Part shown: positions 8,414 through 15,812 of the stretch, in pieces
Layout of the letters: each line of letters starts with the position of its first letter
Numbering within the stretch: the stretch's first letter is position 1
NCBI GenBank assembly: GCA_001701115.1
Contig: DAAJ01000122.1
Location: 1-16,045, forward strand
Direction: 5' to 3'
From: Bacteroidales bacterium GP2
Lineage (GTDB): Bacteria; Bacteroidota; Bacteroidia; Bacteroidales; Muribaculaceae
Length of the DNA: 16,045 bases
Translations under genes and position numbers: made by a program
Notes under the pieces: generated by a model
What the model saw: the letters and a program-made list of their open reading frames with translations, nothing else
Told to the model about the DNA's origin: nothing
Database searches by the model: none

Positions 8414-8451
8414 ATAGACTGCAAAAATACGAAAATATTTTTGCAGTCTAT
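8414..8451 (-). terminator. Perfect 16-bp hairpin between tpiA and the SPOR gene (probable tpiA terminator)
   Basis: Positions 8414-8429 and 8436-8451 are perfectly complementary, with a 6-nt loop. On the minus strand the stem is followed by TTTTATTTG and then the ATG of the SPOR gene. This fits an intrinsic terminator for tpiA. The right arm on that strand also contains TATTTTTG (a TAnnTTTG match, 8422-8429), which could be part of a promoter for the SPOR-folE pair, so the site may act as both. Confidence 0.65.
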
Positions 8452-8485
8452 AGATTATTTTGAATTTACTCTAATTCAGCAGGTA

Positions 8486-9244
8486 TTAGTTGAAAGCTTC
8501 AACAATGCCCATGAAGTCCTCAGCTTTGAGGGAAGCGCCACCGATAAGTCCGCCGTCAACGTCGGGTTTAGCGAAGAGAGCGCGTGCATTTGAAGGCTTG
8601 CAGCTGCCACCATAAAGGATTGAGGTGTTTTCAGCAACTTCCTTGCCGTATTTGTCAGCAATCACGCCACGGATGAAAGCGTGCATTTCCTGTGCCTGGT
8701 CGTCAGTTGCGGTTTTGCCTGTACCGATTGCCCAAACGGGTTCGTATGCGAGGATGAGCTTGGAGAAGTCCTCAGCAGAAAGGTTGAAGAGAGCGTCTTC
8801 AATCTGAGCCTTGACAACATCAAGGTATGTGCCGTTTTCGCGCTGCTCGAGAACTTCACCGATGCAAAAGATTGGAGTAAGGTTGTTTGCAAGTGCAAGA
8901 GCAACTTTCTCTTTGAGTGTCTCCGCTGTTTCACCGTAGTACTGGCGACGCTCTGAGTGACCGAGGATAACATAGTTTGCGCCGGTAGAAGCAACCATAG
9001 AAGCGCTAACCTCACCGGTGTATGCGCCGCTCTTGTGGTCAGCGCAGTTTTCAGCACCAAGACCGAGCTTTTCAGGGTTGATAACGGCATTAACCGGAGC
9101 AAGATGAGTGAAAGGAACGCAGATGATAACGTCACAAGCTGCGTTTACTTTGCCAAGTGCTTCATTGACATCCTTAGCGAGACCTACACCTTCTTCAAGG
9201 GTGGTGTTCATCTTCCAGTTTCCTGCTACAATATTCTTTCTCAT
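8486..9244 (-). CDS. tpiA: Triosephosphate isomerase
   Basis: This 252-residue glycolytic and gluconeogenic enzyme interconverts dihydroxyacetone phosphate and glyceraldehyde 3-phosphate. All catalytic residues are in place: Asn9 and Lys11 in GNWKMN, His96 in ILGHSERR, and Glu168 in [14 protein letters not shown], which also holds the flexible loop 6. The phosphate-binding YGGS (about 211-214) and GGLIGGASL (about 231-239) are intact. Length is typical and it should be a cytoplasmic dimer. A -7 element TATCTTTG (9320-9327) lies about 75 bp upstream, at the end of the preceding gene, so tpiA can probably be transcribed on its own as well as by readthrough. Confidence 0.98.
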   Translation of the reverse strand: MRKNIVAGNWKMNTTLEEGVGLAKDVNEALGKVNAACDVIICVPFTHLAPVNAVINPEKLGLGAENCADHKSGAYTGEVSASMVASTGANYVILGHSERRQYYGETAETLKEKVALALANNLTPIFCIGEVLEQRENGTYLDVVKAQIEDALFNLSAEDFSKLILAYEPVWAIGTGKTATDDQAQEMHAFIRGVIADKYGKEVAENTSILYGGSCKPSNARALFAKPDVDGGLIGGASLKAEDFMGIVEAFN

Positions 9245-9319
9245 TGTTTTGTATAATTGAAAATGATTATAATTGATGTTTTTTATTTCAATCCAAAGGG
9301 CTTATTGCTCCTTTCGATG

Positions 9320-9327
9320 CAAAGATA
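9320..9327 (-). promoter_or_regulatory. Probable tpiA promoter (-7 element)
   Basis: TATCTTTG matches TAnnTTTG on the minus strand, 75 bp before the tpiA ATG. No TTTG is found at the expected -33 distance, where the sequence is still close to the end of the upstream coding region. The inferred leader is about 70 nt. Confidence 0.5.
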
Positions 9328-9331
9328 CTAA

Positions 9332-10612
9332 TTATTTCAGACTCTGTGCCTTTTTTCTTATCTTAATGCTCCATGCAAGCAGCCTTCCGCTCCTGTCGAG
9401 CATAAAAAGTATAGCAAGCAGCGCAAGAAGAGCCGCAGTGAGGTTTCGTGCAGTTCCCGGACCGTCAAAAGCGAGTTCATCCAACAGTCCCGGCTTATCC
9501 TCTGCATTTTCAAAAATGTCAGGATTTATTGAAAGAGAGGTCCGTTTCCAAATTATTTTGCCGTCGCGGAGGAAAACCACCGGCATTATTCCACGCGCCA
9601 GCTCTTTAAGCGTAGTGGGCTCTGCATAATACACGGGATAGTCTGCCATTGACAAGTCTTTCCACTCCTCTATCTTGTCTGCATCCGCCGCAACCAGAGT
9701 CATCATGCTGCCGCCCTGGGCTTTCATGTAATTGTCGAGGAGATTAAAGAGATAGGTATTGGAAACATCTGCCCTGCTATAGTCGGGAATAAGGATAACC
9801 AACTGGTCTCCAGAGGTGGAAATCACATCTTCCGTTACATTTTCCCCATCTTCAAGAACCACAAGCTCTGTTTTGTCATGCTGTTTGCCGCCTATCTGCT
9901 TGCGGTCAACAAAAGTCCATGTAGAGTCCGGCAATTCGTCCACTCCAAATGACTTTGTTTCACCATCTTTCTCATAAATGAACTCAAACTCCCCTTCATC
10001 GCCATTATCCTCCTCGGCAACCAGGTCAGCACCGACAGGAAAAGAGCGGAAATCAATGAGCGGCTGCAAAAAATATCCAGCCATGCCTATAATGAGGATG
10101 TATGCGGCACACACTGTTGCTACAAGCCACTGGATATATGCGCCGAAAAGCCCTTCCACCTTATTATTATATTTAATAAGGTATATTAGTGCGGCAGTGA
10201 GAAGGATGTTTTTAAAGAACGTGGCACCATTTGACAGGATAAGGAAGTCACCGAAGCACCCGCAGTCCGGCACCGGGTCAGTAAAATATATGTATGCGGT
10301 GAGCGGCAACATTCCCACCATCATAAGCAACAGCAGCCAAACAACGGCACGCCTGTAGCAACCTAACAGAAGCATACAGCCGAGCAGAAATTCCGCCATG
10401 CTTAACGCCATTGCACCTACAAGCACAAGGGAGCGTGGTTCAGGCATTCCCCACACCTCAAGATATTCCTCTATCTTAAATATGAAACCATAAAGGTCAT
10501 CAGCCTTAGCAAATCCGGATATAACAAAGACCGCACCGACAATAACACGCAGCAGCCAGACAATTGCCTTGGCATATCCTGCCACCGGTTGCTGTCCTGT
10601 TTCAGTTGCCAT
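9332..10612 (-). CDS. BT_3928-like DoxX-family membrane protein with thioredoxin-like C-terminal region
   Basis: Taking the ATG at 10610-10612 gives 426 residues. Four to five membrane segments (about 14-32, 60-82, 89-108, 131-146, 158-182) form a DoxX/MauE-like region that includes FVISGFAKADD and a PDCGCFGDF motif (115-123). A charged, presumably extracytoplasmic region follows. At about 268-360 it resembles a thioredoxin fold (LVILIPDYS; MPVVFLRDGKIIWKR) but lacks a CxxC active site. A last membrane segment lies at about 390-406, with a basic tail. Redox or disulfide relay is plausible from the CGCFG pair of cysteines and the fold, but unproven. The start overlaps the DUF1599 stop by 11 bp (ATGGCAACTGA); an in-frame ATG at 10648 would overlap by 47 bp and add a non-hydrophobic extension. 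The gene lies directly upstream of tpiA, an order I recall from Bacteroides. Confidence 0.85.
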   Translation of the reverse strand: MATETGQQPVAGYAKAIVWLLRVIVGAVFVISGFAKADDLYGFIFKIEEYLEVWGMPEPRSLVLVGAMALSMAEFLLGCMLLLGCYRRAVVWLLLLMMVGMLPLTAYIYFTDPVPDCGCFGDFLILSNGATFFKNILLTAALIYLIKYNNKVEGLFGAYIQWLVATVCAAYILIIGMAGYFLQPLIDFRSFPVGADLVAEEDNGDEGEFEFIYEKDGETKSFGVDELPDSTWTFVDRKQIGGKQHDKTELVVLEDGENVTEDVISTSGDQLVILIPDYSRADVSNTYLFNLLDNYMKAQGGSMMTLVAADADKIEEWKDLSMADYPVYYAEPTTLKELARGIMPVVFLRDGKIIWKRTSLSINPDIFENAEDKPGLLDELAFDGPGTARNLTAALLALLAILFMLDRSGRLLAWSIKIRKKAQSLK

Positions 10613-11156
10613 TCCGCTCAGTGAGTTTGATGATGCCGAACACAGCATAGTTCACCATGTCGAGGTAGTTGGCGTCAATACCTTCCGAAACGCAAGTATG
10701 CCCGCAGTTGTCCTCAATCTGCTTGGTGCGCTGAATCTTGGTGAGAATCAAATCGGTATATGAGTTTACCCTCATTCCTCTCCATGCCTCGTCATAGTCA
10801 TGGTTTTTAGCTTTCATAAGTTCAGTCGCCCTTTTTGCAAGGGAATCATAAAGGGCAAGCGCCTCGTCTGCTGAGATATCAACAGAGTCAGCCGCTCCTT
10901 TTTCAAGCTGAATCACCCCGACGAGACCATAATTGACGATTGCCAGAAATTCCGGAAGAATCCCCTCGCCTACCATTGAATGCCCTTTTGTTTCAAGTGA
11001 GCGGATGCGCTTCGCCTTAATGAAAATCTGGTCAGTAATAGACTCGGGTCTCATAATGCGCCACGAAGCGCCGTAGTCTTTCAATTTCTTCTCAAAAATG
11101 TCCCGGCATTTAGCCATAGCCGCCTCAAACTGGGCATTAGTGTCCTGTGTGGTCAT
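10602..11156 (-). CDS. DUF1599 protein with two tandem Nmad1-type domains
   Basis: This 184-residue protein contains two copies of the DUF1599 domain, also called nucleotide modification associated domain 1. Copy 1 (about 21-85) has KKLKDYGASWRIMRPESITDQIFIKAKRI, GEGILPEFLAIVNYGL and GVIQLE. Copy 2 (about 112-178) has KAKNHDYDEAWRGMRVNSYTDLILTKIQR, SEGIDANYLDMVNYAVFG and IIKL. Shared residues are D-Y, W-R-M-R, D, K-R, EGI and VNY. The family was linked to nucleotide or DNA base metabolism by comparative genomics, and the biochemical role is unknown. It is first in a unit with the BT_3928-like gene, with an 11-bp overlap, behind a good promoter. No signal peptide is present, so it is cytoplasmic. 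Confidence 0.9.
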   Translation of the reverse strand: MTTQDTNAQFEAAMAKCRDIFEKKLKDYGASWRIMRPESITDQIFIKAKRIRSLETKGHSMVGEGILPEFLAIVNYGLVGVIQLEKGAADSVDISADEALALYDSLAKRATELMKAKNHDYDEAWRGMRVNSYTDLILTKIQRTKQIEDNCGHTCVSEGIDANYLDMVNYAVFGIIKLTERNGN

Positions 11157-11178
11157 ATCGTAGGGTTGTAATCTCCCG

Positions 11179-11210
11179 CAAAAATAGTAAAAATGCCGTT
11201 GCGCAGCAAT
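11179..11210 (-). promoter_or_regulatory. Promoter of the DUF1599 / BT_3928-like unit
   Basis: On the minus strand ATTG (11207-11210) and TATTTTTG (11179-11186) are spaced by 20 bp, a good fit to TTTG-N20-TAnnTTTG with one mismatch in the -33 box. The leader would be short, about 16-18 nt. Confidence 0.65.
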
Positions 11211-11329
11211 AATCGTCCATTTTTTAGTAAGTACGCCTATGATGTGTCATAGCCAGTACAGACAAGAGGGGGAATGTGCTATCTATAGCCGGGTTTGTGC
11301 AGGGATGGGAGATTTATGGTGTGGTGGAA

Positions 11330-11364
11330 TAAAAAAGCGGGGTTGTCCGGTTGGGCAATCCCGC
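11330..11364 (-). terminator. Terminator of the 57-residue membrane protein gene
   Basis: On the minus strand GCGGGATTGCCC (11353-11364) pairs with GGACAACCCCGC (11337-11348), with two mismatches and a 4-nt loop, followed directly by six T. The position, 24 bp after the stop codon at 11388, supports the small gene as a real transcription unit. Confidence 0.8.
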
Positions 11365-11387
11365 GAATGCGTTCAGAGTGTCTGTAG

Positions 11388-11561
11388 CTACTTCACTGCT
11401 TTATTGACGTATGCAACAAAGGTGCAGATAAATGCTGCAAGCGCAAGTCCAGCGCCAATTGACATCAATACGAGTTCACCACCTGTGGTAAACATTGTTG
11501 CTACCATAAATCCTGCTCCAATTACTGCGAGGATAACTGCGATTGCTAATAGTGCTTTCAT
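11388..11561 (-). CDS. Small membrane protein, 57 residues, two transmembrane segments
   Basis: This frame runs from the ATG at 11559-11561 to the TAG at 11388-11390. The protein begins MKALLAIAVILAVIGAGFM, which is one membrane helix (about 4-24). A short turn (TTGGE, 26-30) is followed by a second helix (about 31-51) and a short tail ending VNKAVK. It is a helical hairpin with hardly any other feature, and no known family was recognised. Evidence that it is real: a clean start and stop, a strong hydrophobic pattern and a dedicated terminator at 11330-11364. A near-match to the -7 element (TACCTGTG, 11597-11604 on the minus strand) lies 36 bp upstream, without a clear -33. It stands alone between the gyrA-TPR unit and the DUF1599 unit. 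A role as a small envelope or stress protein would be a guess. Confidence 0.75.
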   Translation of the reverse strand: MKALLAIAVILAVIGAGFMVATMFTTGGELVLMSIGAGLALAAFICTFVAYVNKAVK

Positions 11562-11655
11562 AACTGTGTACTTTTAAGTTTGTTTTACTTATATAACACA
11601 GGTAATGAAAAAGTGACGGATTGATTTACAACTTTTAACATTAAGCGGAAATGGT

Positions 11656-11704
11656 AAAAAATCAGGGTAATGCCGGAAGGCATATCCTCCATCGGCACTA
11701 CCCT
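11656..11704 (-). terminator. Terminator of the gyrA / TPR unit
   Basis: On the minus strand AGGGTAGTGCCG (11693-11704) pairs with CGGCATTACCCT (11664-11675) over 12 bp with one G-U pair. An inner GGAGG/CCTTCC helix extends the stem, and a run of six T follows at 11656-11661. It begins 35 bp after the TPR stop codon. Confidence 0.85.
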
Positions 11705-11738
11705 AATAAATGCGGTTATGCAAGTGTCTCAGGTGGGA

Positions 11739-12968
11739 TTACATGTTTTCCCACTTGCTTGCCTGGTCCTGATAACCGTCGCCAAGACGATAATAGAGGC
11801 GATAGAGGATGTTGGGAATACCTGTGAGGTTATCAGAATCGAGGCTGTAAGCTTTTTCAAAGAGTTTTGCAGCTTCGATGAGTTTGGGGTTAACTTCCTT
11901 AACGCGCTGCTCTTCGCTCTCTGCGCTTTCATCGAGCCTAACAGCCTGGTTGTAAACGATACGGGCAAGGTCGTAGTAGTTCTTTCCGCTTTCGGGGTTT
12001 AGCTCGATAGCCTTGTTGAAGTTTTCAATAGCCGCTGGCTCATTGTTTTCCTGCTCGTAAACAACGCCGAGGATATCATAGAGCTGGCTCTTGATAGCAA
12101 GCGCAGTGTCCGGGGTAGCAGCAAGCGCTTCGCTTACGAGTGCTTCGCAACCCTTGAAGTCGTTGCGGTTGAGGTGGTCGTTGATGATTTCACCAATGAA
12201 GGTGATGTTTGATGTTCCGTACTTCTCATAGCCACGTTTTGCGATGTCAACCATAGCGATGCTGTCATTCTGGCGGCGTGCAGCCTCAAGACCGTAAACA
12301 TACACTTCGGGGTTGCTGTAGCCAGATTTGATAGTGGGCTCAACTTTTGCAAGAGCGAGGTCATTGCGGTTAGCCATGAGCGCAGCAAGCATCTGGTAGT
12401 ACATCATCTGACCAACCACAGTGTCGGGCAATGCCTTAGGTGCATTTTCACCGAGAACAGGATTGTTGGGAACAGTCACAAACATTTCCCAAGCGTCATA
12501 CGCGCCCTGGTTGTCGCCAGCCTGGAAGAGGAGGATACCTGCTGTCTGGAGCTGTGCGTAGTTTTCATTAAGTGTCTTAATCATGCCCTTTGTGAGCTTG
12601 CCGGGCTTCATAACGCCTTTTTTATCCGGCTGCTGGTCAAGGGGAATAGCTGTGAGATAGTCGTTGTAACATTCGAGAAGACCGTAACCAGCCTGTTTTT
12701 TCTCATCATTTGTGAGCTGGTTGCCGAGCTGCTCCTTGAGATATAGGTCGTCATAGATGCCAACGCCAGCCTGACCTGCAAGTTTCCATGCAAGGGGATC
12801 GTTTTTCGTGGCTTCATCTGTGAGAGCGGGCTTGATCTGCTTGAGTGCAGCTGCGTAGTCGGGCTTGCTTGCCTTGAGCGCCTGCTCTACATCCTTTACT
12901 ACATTTGTCTGAGCCGAAAGGGCAAATGCTCCAAAGAGGCAAAGACCTAAAAGGCTAAACTTTTTCAT
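11739..12968 (-). CDS. Secreted tetratricopeptide-repeat protein
   Basis: This 409-residue protein has a signal peptide (MKKFSLLGLCLFGAFALSAQ, cleavage expected near residue 20). The rest is almost wholly helical. The clearest TPR lies at about 292-326 (SQLYDILGVVYEQENNEPAAIENFNKAIELNPES), followed by a second at about 328-378 (NYYDLARIVYNQA and LIEAAKLFEKAYSLD) that is interrupted by an acidic insert (345-356). Earlier, weaker repeats occur near 132-165 and 188-250. TPR proteins act as binding scaffolds; the partner is unknown. It begins 41 bp after gyrA with no promoter or terminator that I can see between them, so it is probably co-transcribed. No lipobox is present, so it should be soluble in the periplasm. 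I recall a TPR gene downstream of gyrA in other Bacteroidales. Confidence 0.87.
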   Translation of the reverse strand: MKKFSLLGLCLFGAFALSAQTNVVKDVEQALKASKPDYAAALKQIKPALTDEATKNDPLAWKLAGQAGVGIYDDLYLKEQLGNQLTNDEKKQAGYGLLECYNDYLTAIPLDQQPDKKGVMKPGKLTKGMIKTLNENYAQLQTAGILLFQAGDNQGAYDAWEMFVTVPNNPVLGENAPKALPDTVVGQMMYYQMLAALMANRNDLALAKVEPTIKSGYSNPEVYVYGLEAARRQNDSIAMVDIAKRGYEKYGTSNITFIGEIINDHLNRNDFKGCEALVSEALAATPDTALAIKSQLYDILGVVYEQENNEPAAIENFNKAIELNPESGKNYYDLARIVYNQAVRLDESAESEEQRVKEVNPKLIEAAKLFEKAYSLDSDNLTGIPNILYRLYYRLGDGYQDQASKWENM

Positions 12969-13009
12969 AATCTTTAGGTTTGTGAAATTATTTATTAGGG
13001 TTATGTATA

Positions 13010-15625
13010 TTATTCGTCATCGGGTTCAACTTCCTCCTCGATTTCCTCTGAATCCTCAATTTCTTCCGAGCCTTCAGATTCTTCGGGTTCCTCAGTGAGT
13101 TCATCCACCATTTCATCAACAGCTTCCTCAACCGCCTGAGCCTGGAGTTCAAGAACTTCGGTATCAACCTCTTCCTCGGGATCGGTGTCGACGCAGCAAA
13201 CTGACGCTATGCTGTCGCCACGCTTTTCGAGGTTAATGAGGCGCACGCCCTGGGTTGCACGCCCCTGCACACGAATGTCAGCAACGCGGATACGGAGGGT
13301 AATGCCGCTCTTGTTGATTATCACAAGGTCGTTTTCATCGTTAACGCTCTTGATAGCAACGAGCTTGCCAGTCTTGTCGGTTATATTGAGGGTCTTGACA
13401 CCTTTGCCGCCACGGTTTGTGATGCGGTAGTCGTCAAGCAGCGAGCGTTTGCCAAACCCGTTCTCAGAAACAACCATTACATTGTTTGTTGTTTCGGGGG
13501 ACATGCAAATCATTCCAACCACAGAGTCATTGTCATCGTCAAGGGTCATGCCGCGCACACCGGTGCTCATCCTGCCCATTTCACGCACTTTGCTTTCATG
13601 GAAGCGGATAGCCCTACCGTTGCGGTTAGCAATTATTATTTCAGAATTGCCATCGGTGAGCTCAACTGAAATAAGCTGGTCGCCCTCACGGATAATTATG
13701 GCGTTGACACCGTTTGCCCTCGGACGGGAATATGCTTCAAGGCTTGTTTTCTTTATAATGCCATTCCTGGTGCAGAACACAAGGTTGTGGGAGGTTACGA
13801 ACTCCTTGTCCTCAAGTCCCTTGACCCTGATGAATGCGTTCACGGAGTCGTCTGACTCAATATTGAGAAGGTTCTGGATAGCCCTGCCCTTGCTGTTTTT
13901 CGCGCCTTCGGGAATTTCGTAAACCTTTAGCCAGTAGCAACGCCCCTTGCTGGTGAAGAAGAGCATATAATTATGCATTGATGCCGGATAGATGTGCTCG
14001 ATGAAATCCTCGTCCCTGGTATTGCTGCCACGCGCACCAACTCCTCCCCTGTTCTGGGCGCGGAATTCTGAAAGCGGAGTGCGCTTGATATAGCCGAAGT
14101 GGCTGATAGTGATAATCATGTCATCGTCGGCATAGAAATCCTCAGCATTGAAATCGCCTGCGGTATAGTCAATTGCCGTCATGCGGGGGTCGCCATACTT
14201 CTCCCTGACCTCAACAAGCTCATCCTTAATGACATTCCAACAAACGACATCGTTGTTGAGAATTTCTTCAAGGCGGTGAATTTCAGCCATGAGCTCGTCA
14301 TAATTGTGGCGCAGCTTGTCCTGCTCCAATCCTGTGAGCTGCTTGAGGCGCATTTCAACGATAGCAGAGGTCTGCGGGTCGGTAAGCCCGAAACGTTCTG
14401 TAAGTTTGGCTTTAGCCTCGTCGGTGCTTTCGCTTGCACGAATAATAGCTATTACCTCATCAATATTCTGTGAAGCGATAATCAGTCCTTCAAGGATGTG
14501 CGCTTTCTCCCTTGCCCTTGCAAGCTCGAAGTTAGTGCGCCTGATAACAACGTCATGGCGGTGGTCCACAAACGCCTTAAGAATCTCCTTGAGGTTGAGC
14601 GTGCGGGGTCTGCCGTTTACAAGAGCCACATTGTTGACGCTGAAAGACGCCTGCATCTGTGTCATCTTGTAGAGCTTGTTCAGCACCACATTTGCATTAG
14701 CATCGGCTTTCACCTTTATGACAATCTTCATGCCCTTGTAGTTGCTCAGGTCATGAATATCGGCAATGCCATCGAGTTTCTTTTCGTTTACAAGATCAGC
14801 GATATACTGCACAAGGAGCGCCTTGTTGACATTGTAAGGTATCTCGGTGACAACGATATTCTCATGGTTGCCCTCCTGCTCGATTTCTGCCTTTGCACGG
14901 ATAACAATCCTGCCGCGACCTGTTTCAAAAGCGTCCTTCACCCCGTTATAGCCGTAGATGATGCCTCCGGTGGGGAAATCCGGCGCCTTGATATGCTCCA
15001 TGAGCTCCGGGATAGTGATGTCCGGGTTGTCAATCAAGGCTATAGAGGCATTTATGCTCTCAGTGAGGTTGTGAGGCGGTATATTTGTTGCCATACCGAC
15101 AGCAATACCGCTCGCACCGTTTACAAGAAGGTTAGGGAAACGTGTGGGGAGCACAACCGGCTCCATGCGGGTATTGTCGTAGTTAGGTTGGAAATCAACC
15201 GTGTCGCTCTTGATGTCGGTGAGCATATCCTCGCCGATTTTCTTGAGCCTCACCTCGGTGTAACGCATAGCCGCCGCGCCGTCGCCGTCCACAGAGCCAA
15301 AGTTGCCGTGACCGTCAACAAGTGTGTAACGCATAGCCCAGGGCTGTGCAAGCCTCACAACAGTGCCATATATAGATGAGTCGCCGTGCGGGTGGTATTT
15401 ACCCATAACGTCGCCCACGCAGTTTGCCGATTTCTTAAAGGGGTGGTCAGATGTATTGCCCATCTCGTTCATGCCGTAAAGCACCCTGCGGTGCACGGGC
15501 TTGAGCCCGTCGCGCACGTCCGGAAGAGCACGTGAAACGATAACCGACATCGAGTAGTCGATATACGCCGATTTCATTTCATTTTCAATGTCGATTCTTT
15601 GAATTCGATCTTCAGCTTCTAACAT
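13010..15625 (-). CDS. gyrA: DNA gyrase subunit A
   Basis: GyrA is the DNA-breaking and rejoining subunit of the A2B2 gyrase that introduces negative supercoils. From the ATG at 15623-15625 the protein has 871 residues and the numbering coincides with E. coli in the N-terminal region: catalytic Tyr122 in AAAMRYTE, and the quinolone-determining HPHGDSSIYG at 78-87 with Ser83 kept and Gly at position 87, where E. coli has Asp. The C-terminal beta-pinwheel carries a GyrA-box variant (NRGGKG) needed for DNA wrapping. The last 59 residues (813-871) are extremely acidic. A TTG at 15637 would add four residues; the ATG is preferred because gyrase A proteins usually begin M-L-E. A -7 element TACCTTTG lies at 15719-15726. 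It is first in a unit with the TPR gene and divergent from the clp gene. Confidence 0.98.
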   Translation of the reverse strand: MLEAEDRIQRIDIENEMKSAYIDYSMSVIVSRALPDVRDGLKPVHRRVLYGMNEMGNTSDHPFKKSANCVGDVMGKYHPHGDSSIYGTVVRLAQPWAMRYTLVDGHGNFGSVDGDGAAAMRYTEVRLKKIGEDMLTDIKSDTVDFQPNYDNTRMEPVVLPTRFPNLLVNGASGIAVGMATNIPPHNLTESINASIALIDNPDITIPELMEHIKAPDFPTGGIIYGYNGVKDAFETGRGRIVIRAKAEIEQEGNHENIVVTEIPYNVNKALLVQYIADLVNEKKLDGIADIHDLSNYKGMKIVIKVKADANANVVLNKLYKMTQMQASFSVNNVALVNGRPRTLNLKEILKAFVDHRHDVVIRRTNFELARAREKAHILEGLIIASQNIDEVIAIIRASESTDEAKAKLTERFGLTDPQTSAIVEMRLKQLTGLEQDKLRHNYDELMAEIHRLEEILNNDVVCWNVIKDELVEVREKYGDPRMTAIDYTAGDFNAEDFYADDDMIITISHFGYIKRTPLSEFRAQNRGGVGARGSNTRDEDFIEHIYPASMHNYMLFFTSKGRCYWLKVYEIPEGAKNSKGRAIQNLLNIESDDSVNAFIRVKGLEDKEFVTSHNLVFCTRNGIIKKTSLEAYSRPRANGVNAIIIREGDQLISVELTDGNSEIIIANRNGRAIRFHESKVREMGRMSTGVRGMTLDDDNDSVVGMICMSPETTNNVMVVSENGFGKRSLLDDYRITNRGGKGVKTLNITDKTGKLVAIKSVNDENDLVIINKSGITLRIRVADIRVQGRATQGVRLINLEKRGDSIASVCCVDTDPEEEVDTEVLELQAQAVEEAVDEMVDELTEEPEESEGSEEIEDSEEIEEEVEPDDE

Positions 15626-15718
15626 GTTGAAAAACAATCTTTATTTCCTCGATAGGCTTTAACCTGCGGGCACAAGCGGCATCGGCGCATGGGAAAAGCC
15701 TCTCTGTTAAATATCATA

Positions 15719-15726
15719 CAAAGGTA
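15719..15726 (-). promoter_or_regulatory. Probable gyrA promoter (-7 element)
   Basis: TACCTTTG on the minus strand matches TAnnTTTG exactly. The -33 region is AT-rich without a clear TTTG. The inferred start is about 87 nt before the gyrA ATG. Confidence 0.5.
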
Positions 15727-15812
15727 ATGATTTTTTTAGAAAATGTTGTAATTTTGGTGAGCAAGAAATATTTTTTAATCGTTATAAGGATTAAATATAC
15801 TTTCTCCGCCAC

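Noticed and set aside
7862..8593. Plus-strand open frame of 243 codons across the SPOR gene and the ends of folE and tpiA
   Set aside because: It crosses three well-supported minus-strand genes and their junctions, including a terminator hairpin, and has no recognisable domain.
11237..11252. CTATGA-N4-TCATAG inverted repeat before the DUF1599 promoter
   Set aside because: A 6-bp repeat of this length and AT content is expected by chance in a window this size and no promoter element is placed to use it.
11239..11577. Plus-strand open frame of 112 codons
   Set aside because: It is antisense to the 57-residue membrane protein and runs through the terminator. The low-complexity Ala/Thr/Ile-rich C-terminal part is the reverse reading of membrane helices.
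14498..15379. Long plus-strand open frame of 293 codons antisense to gyrA
   Set aside because: It lies wholly inside gyrA, which has unmistakable motifs on the other strand, and the antisense translation resembles no family. It is a by-product of the codon composition of gyrA.
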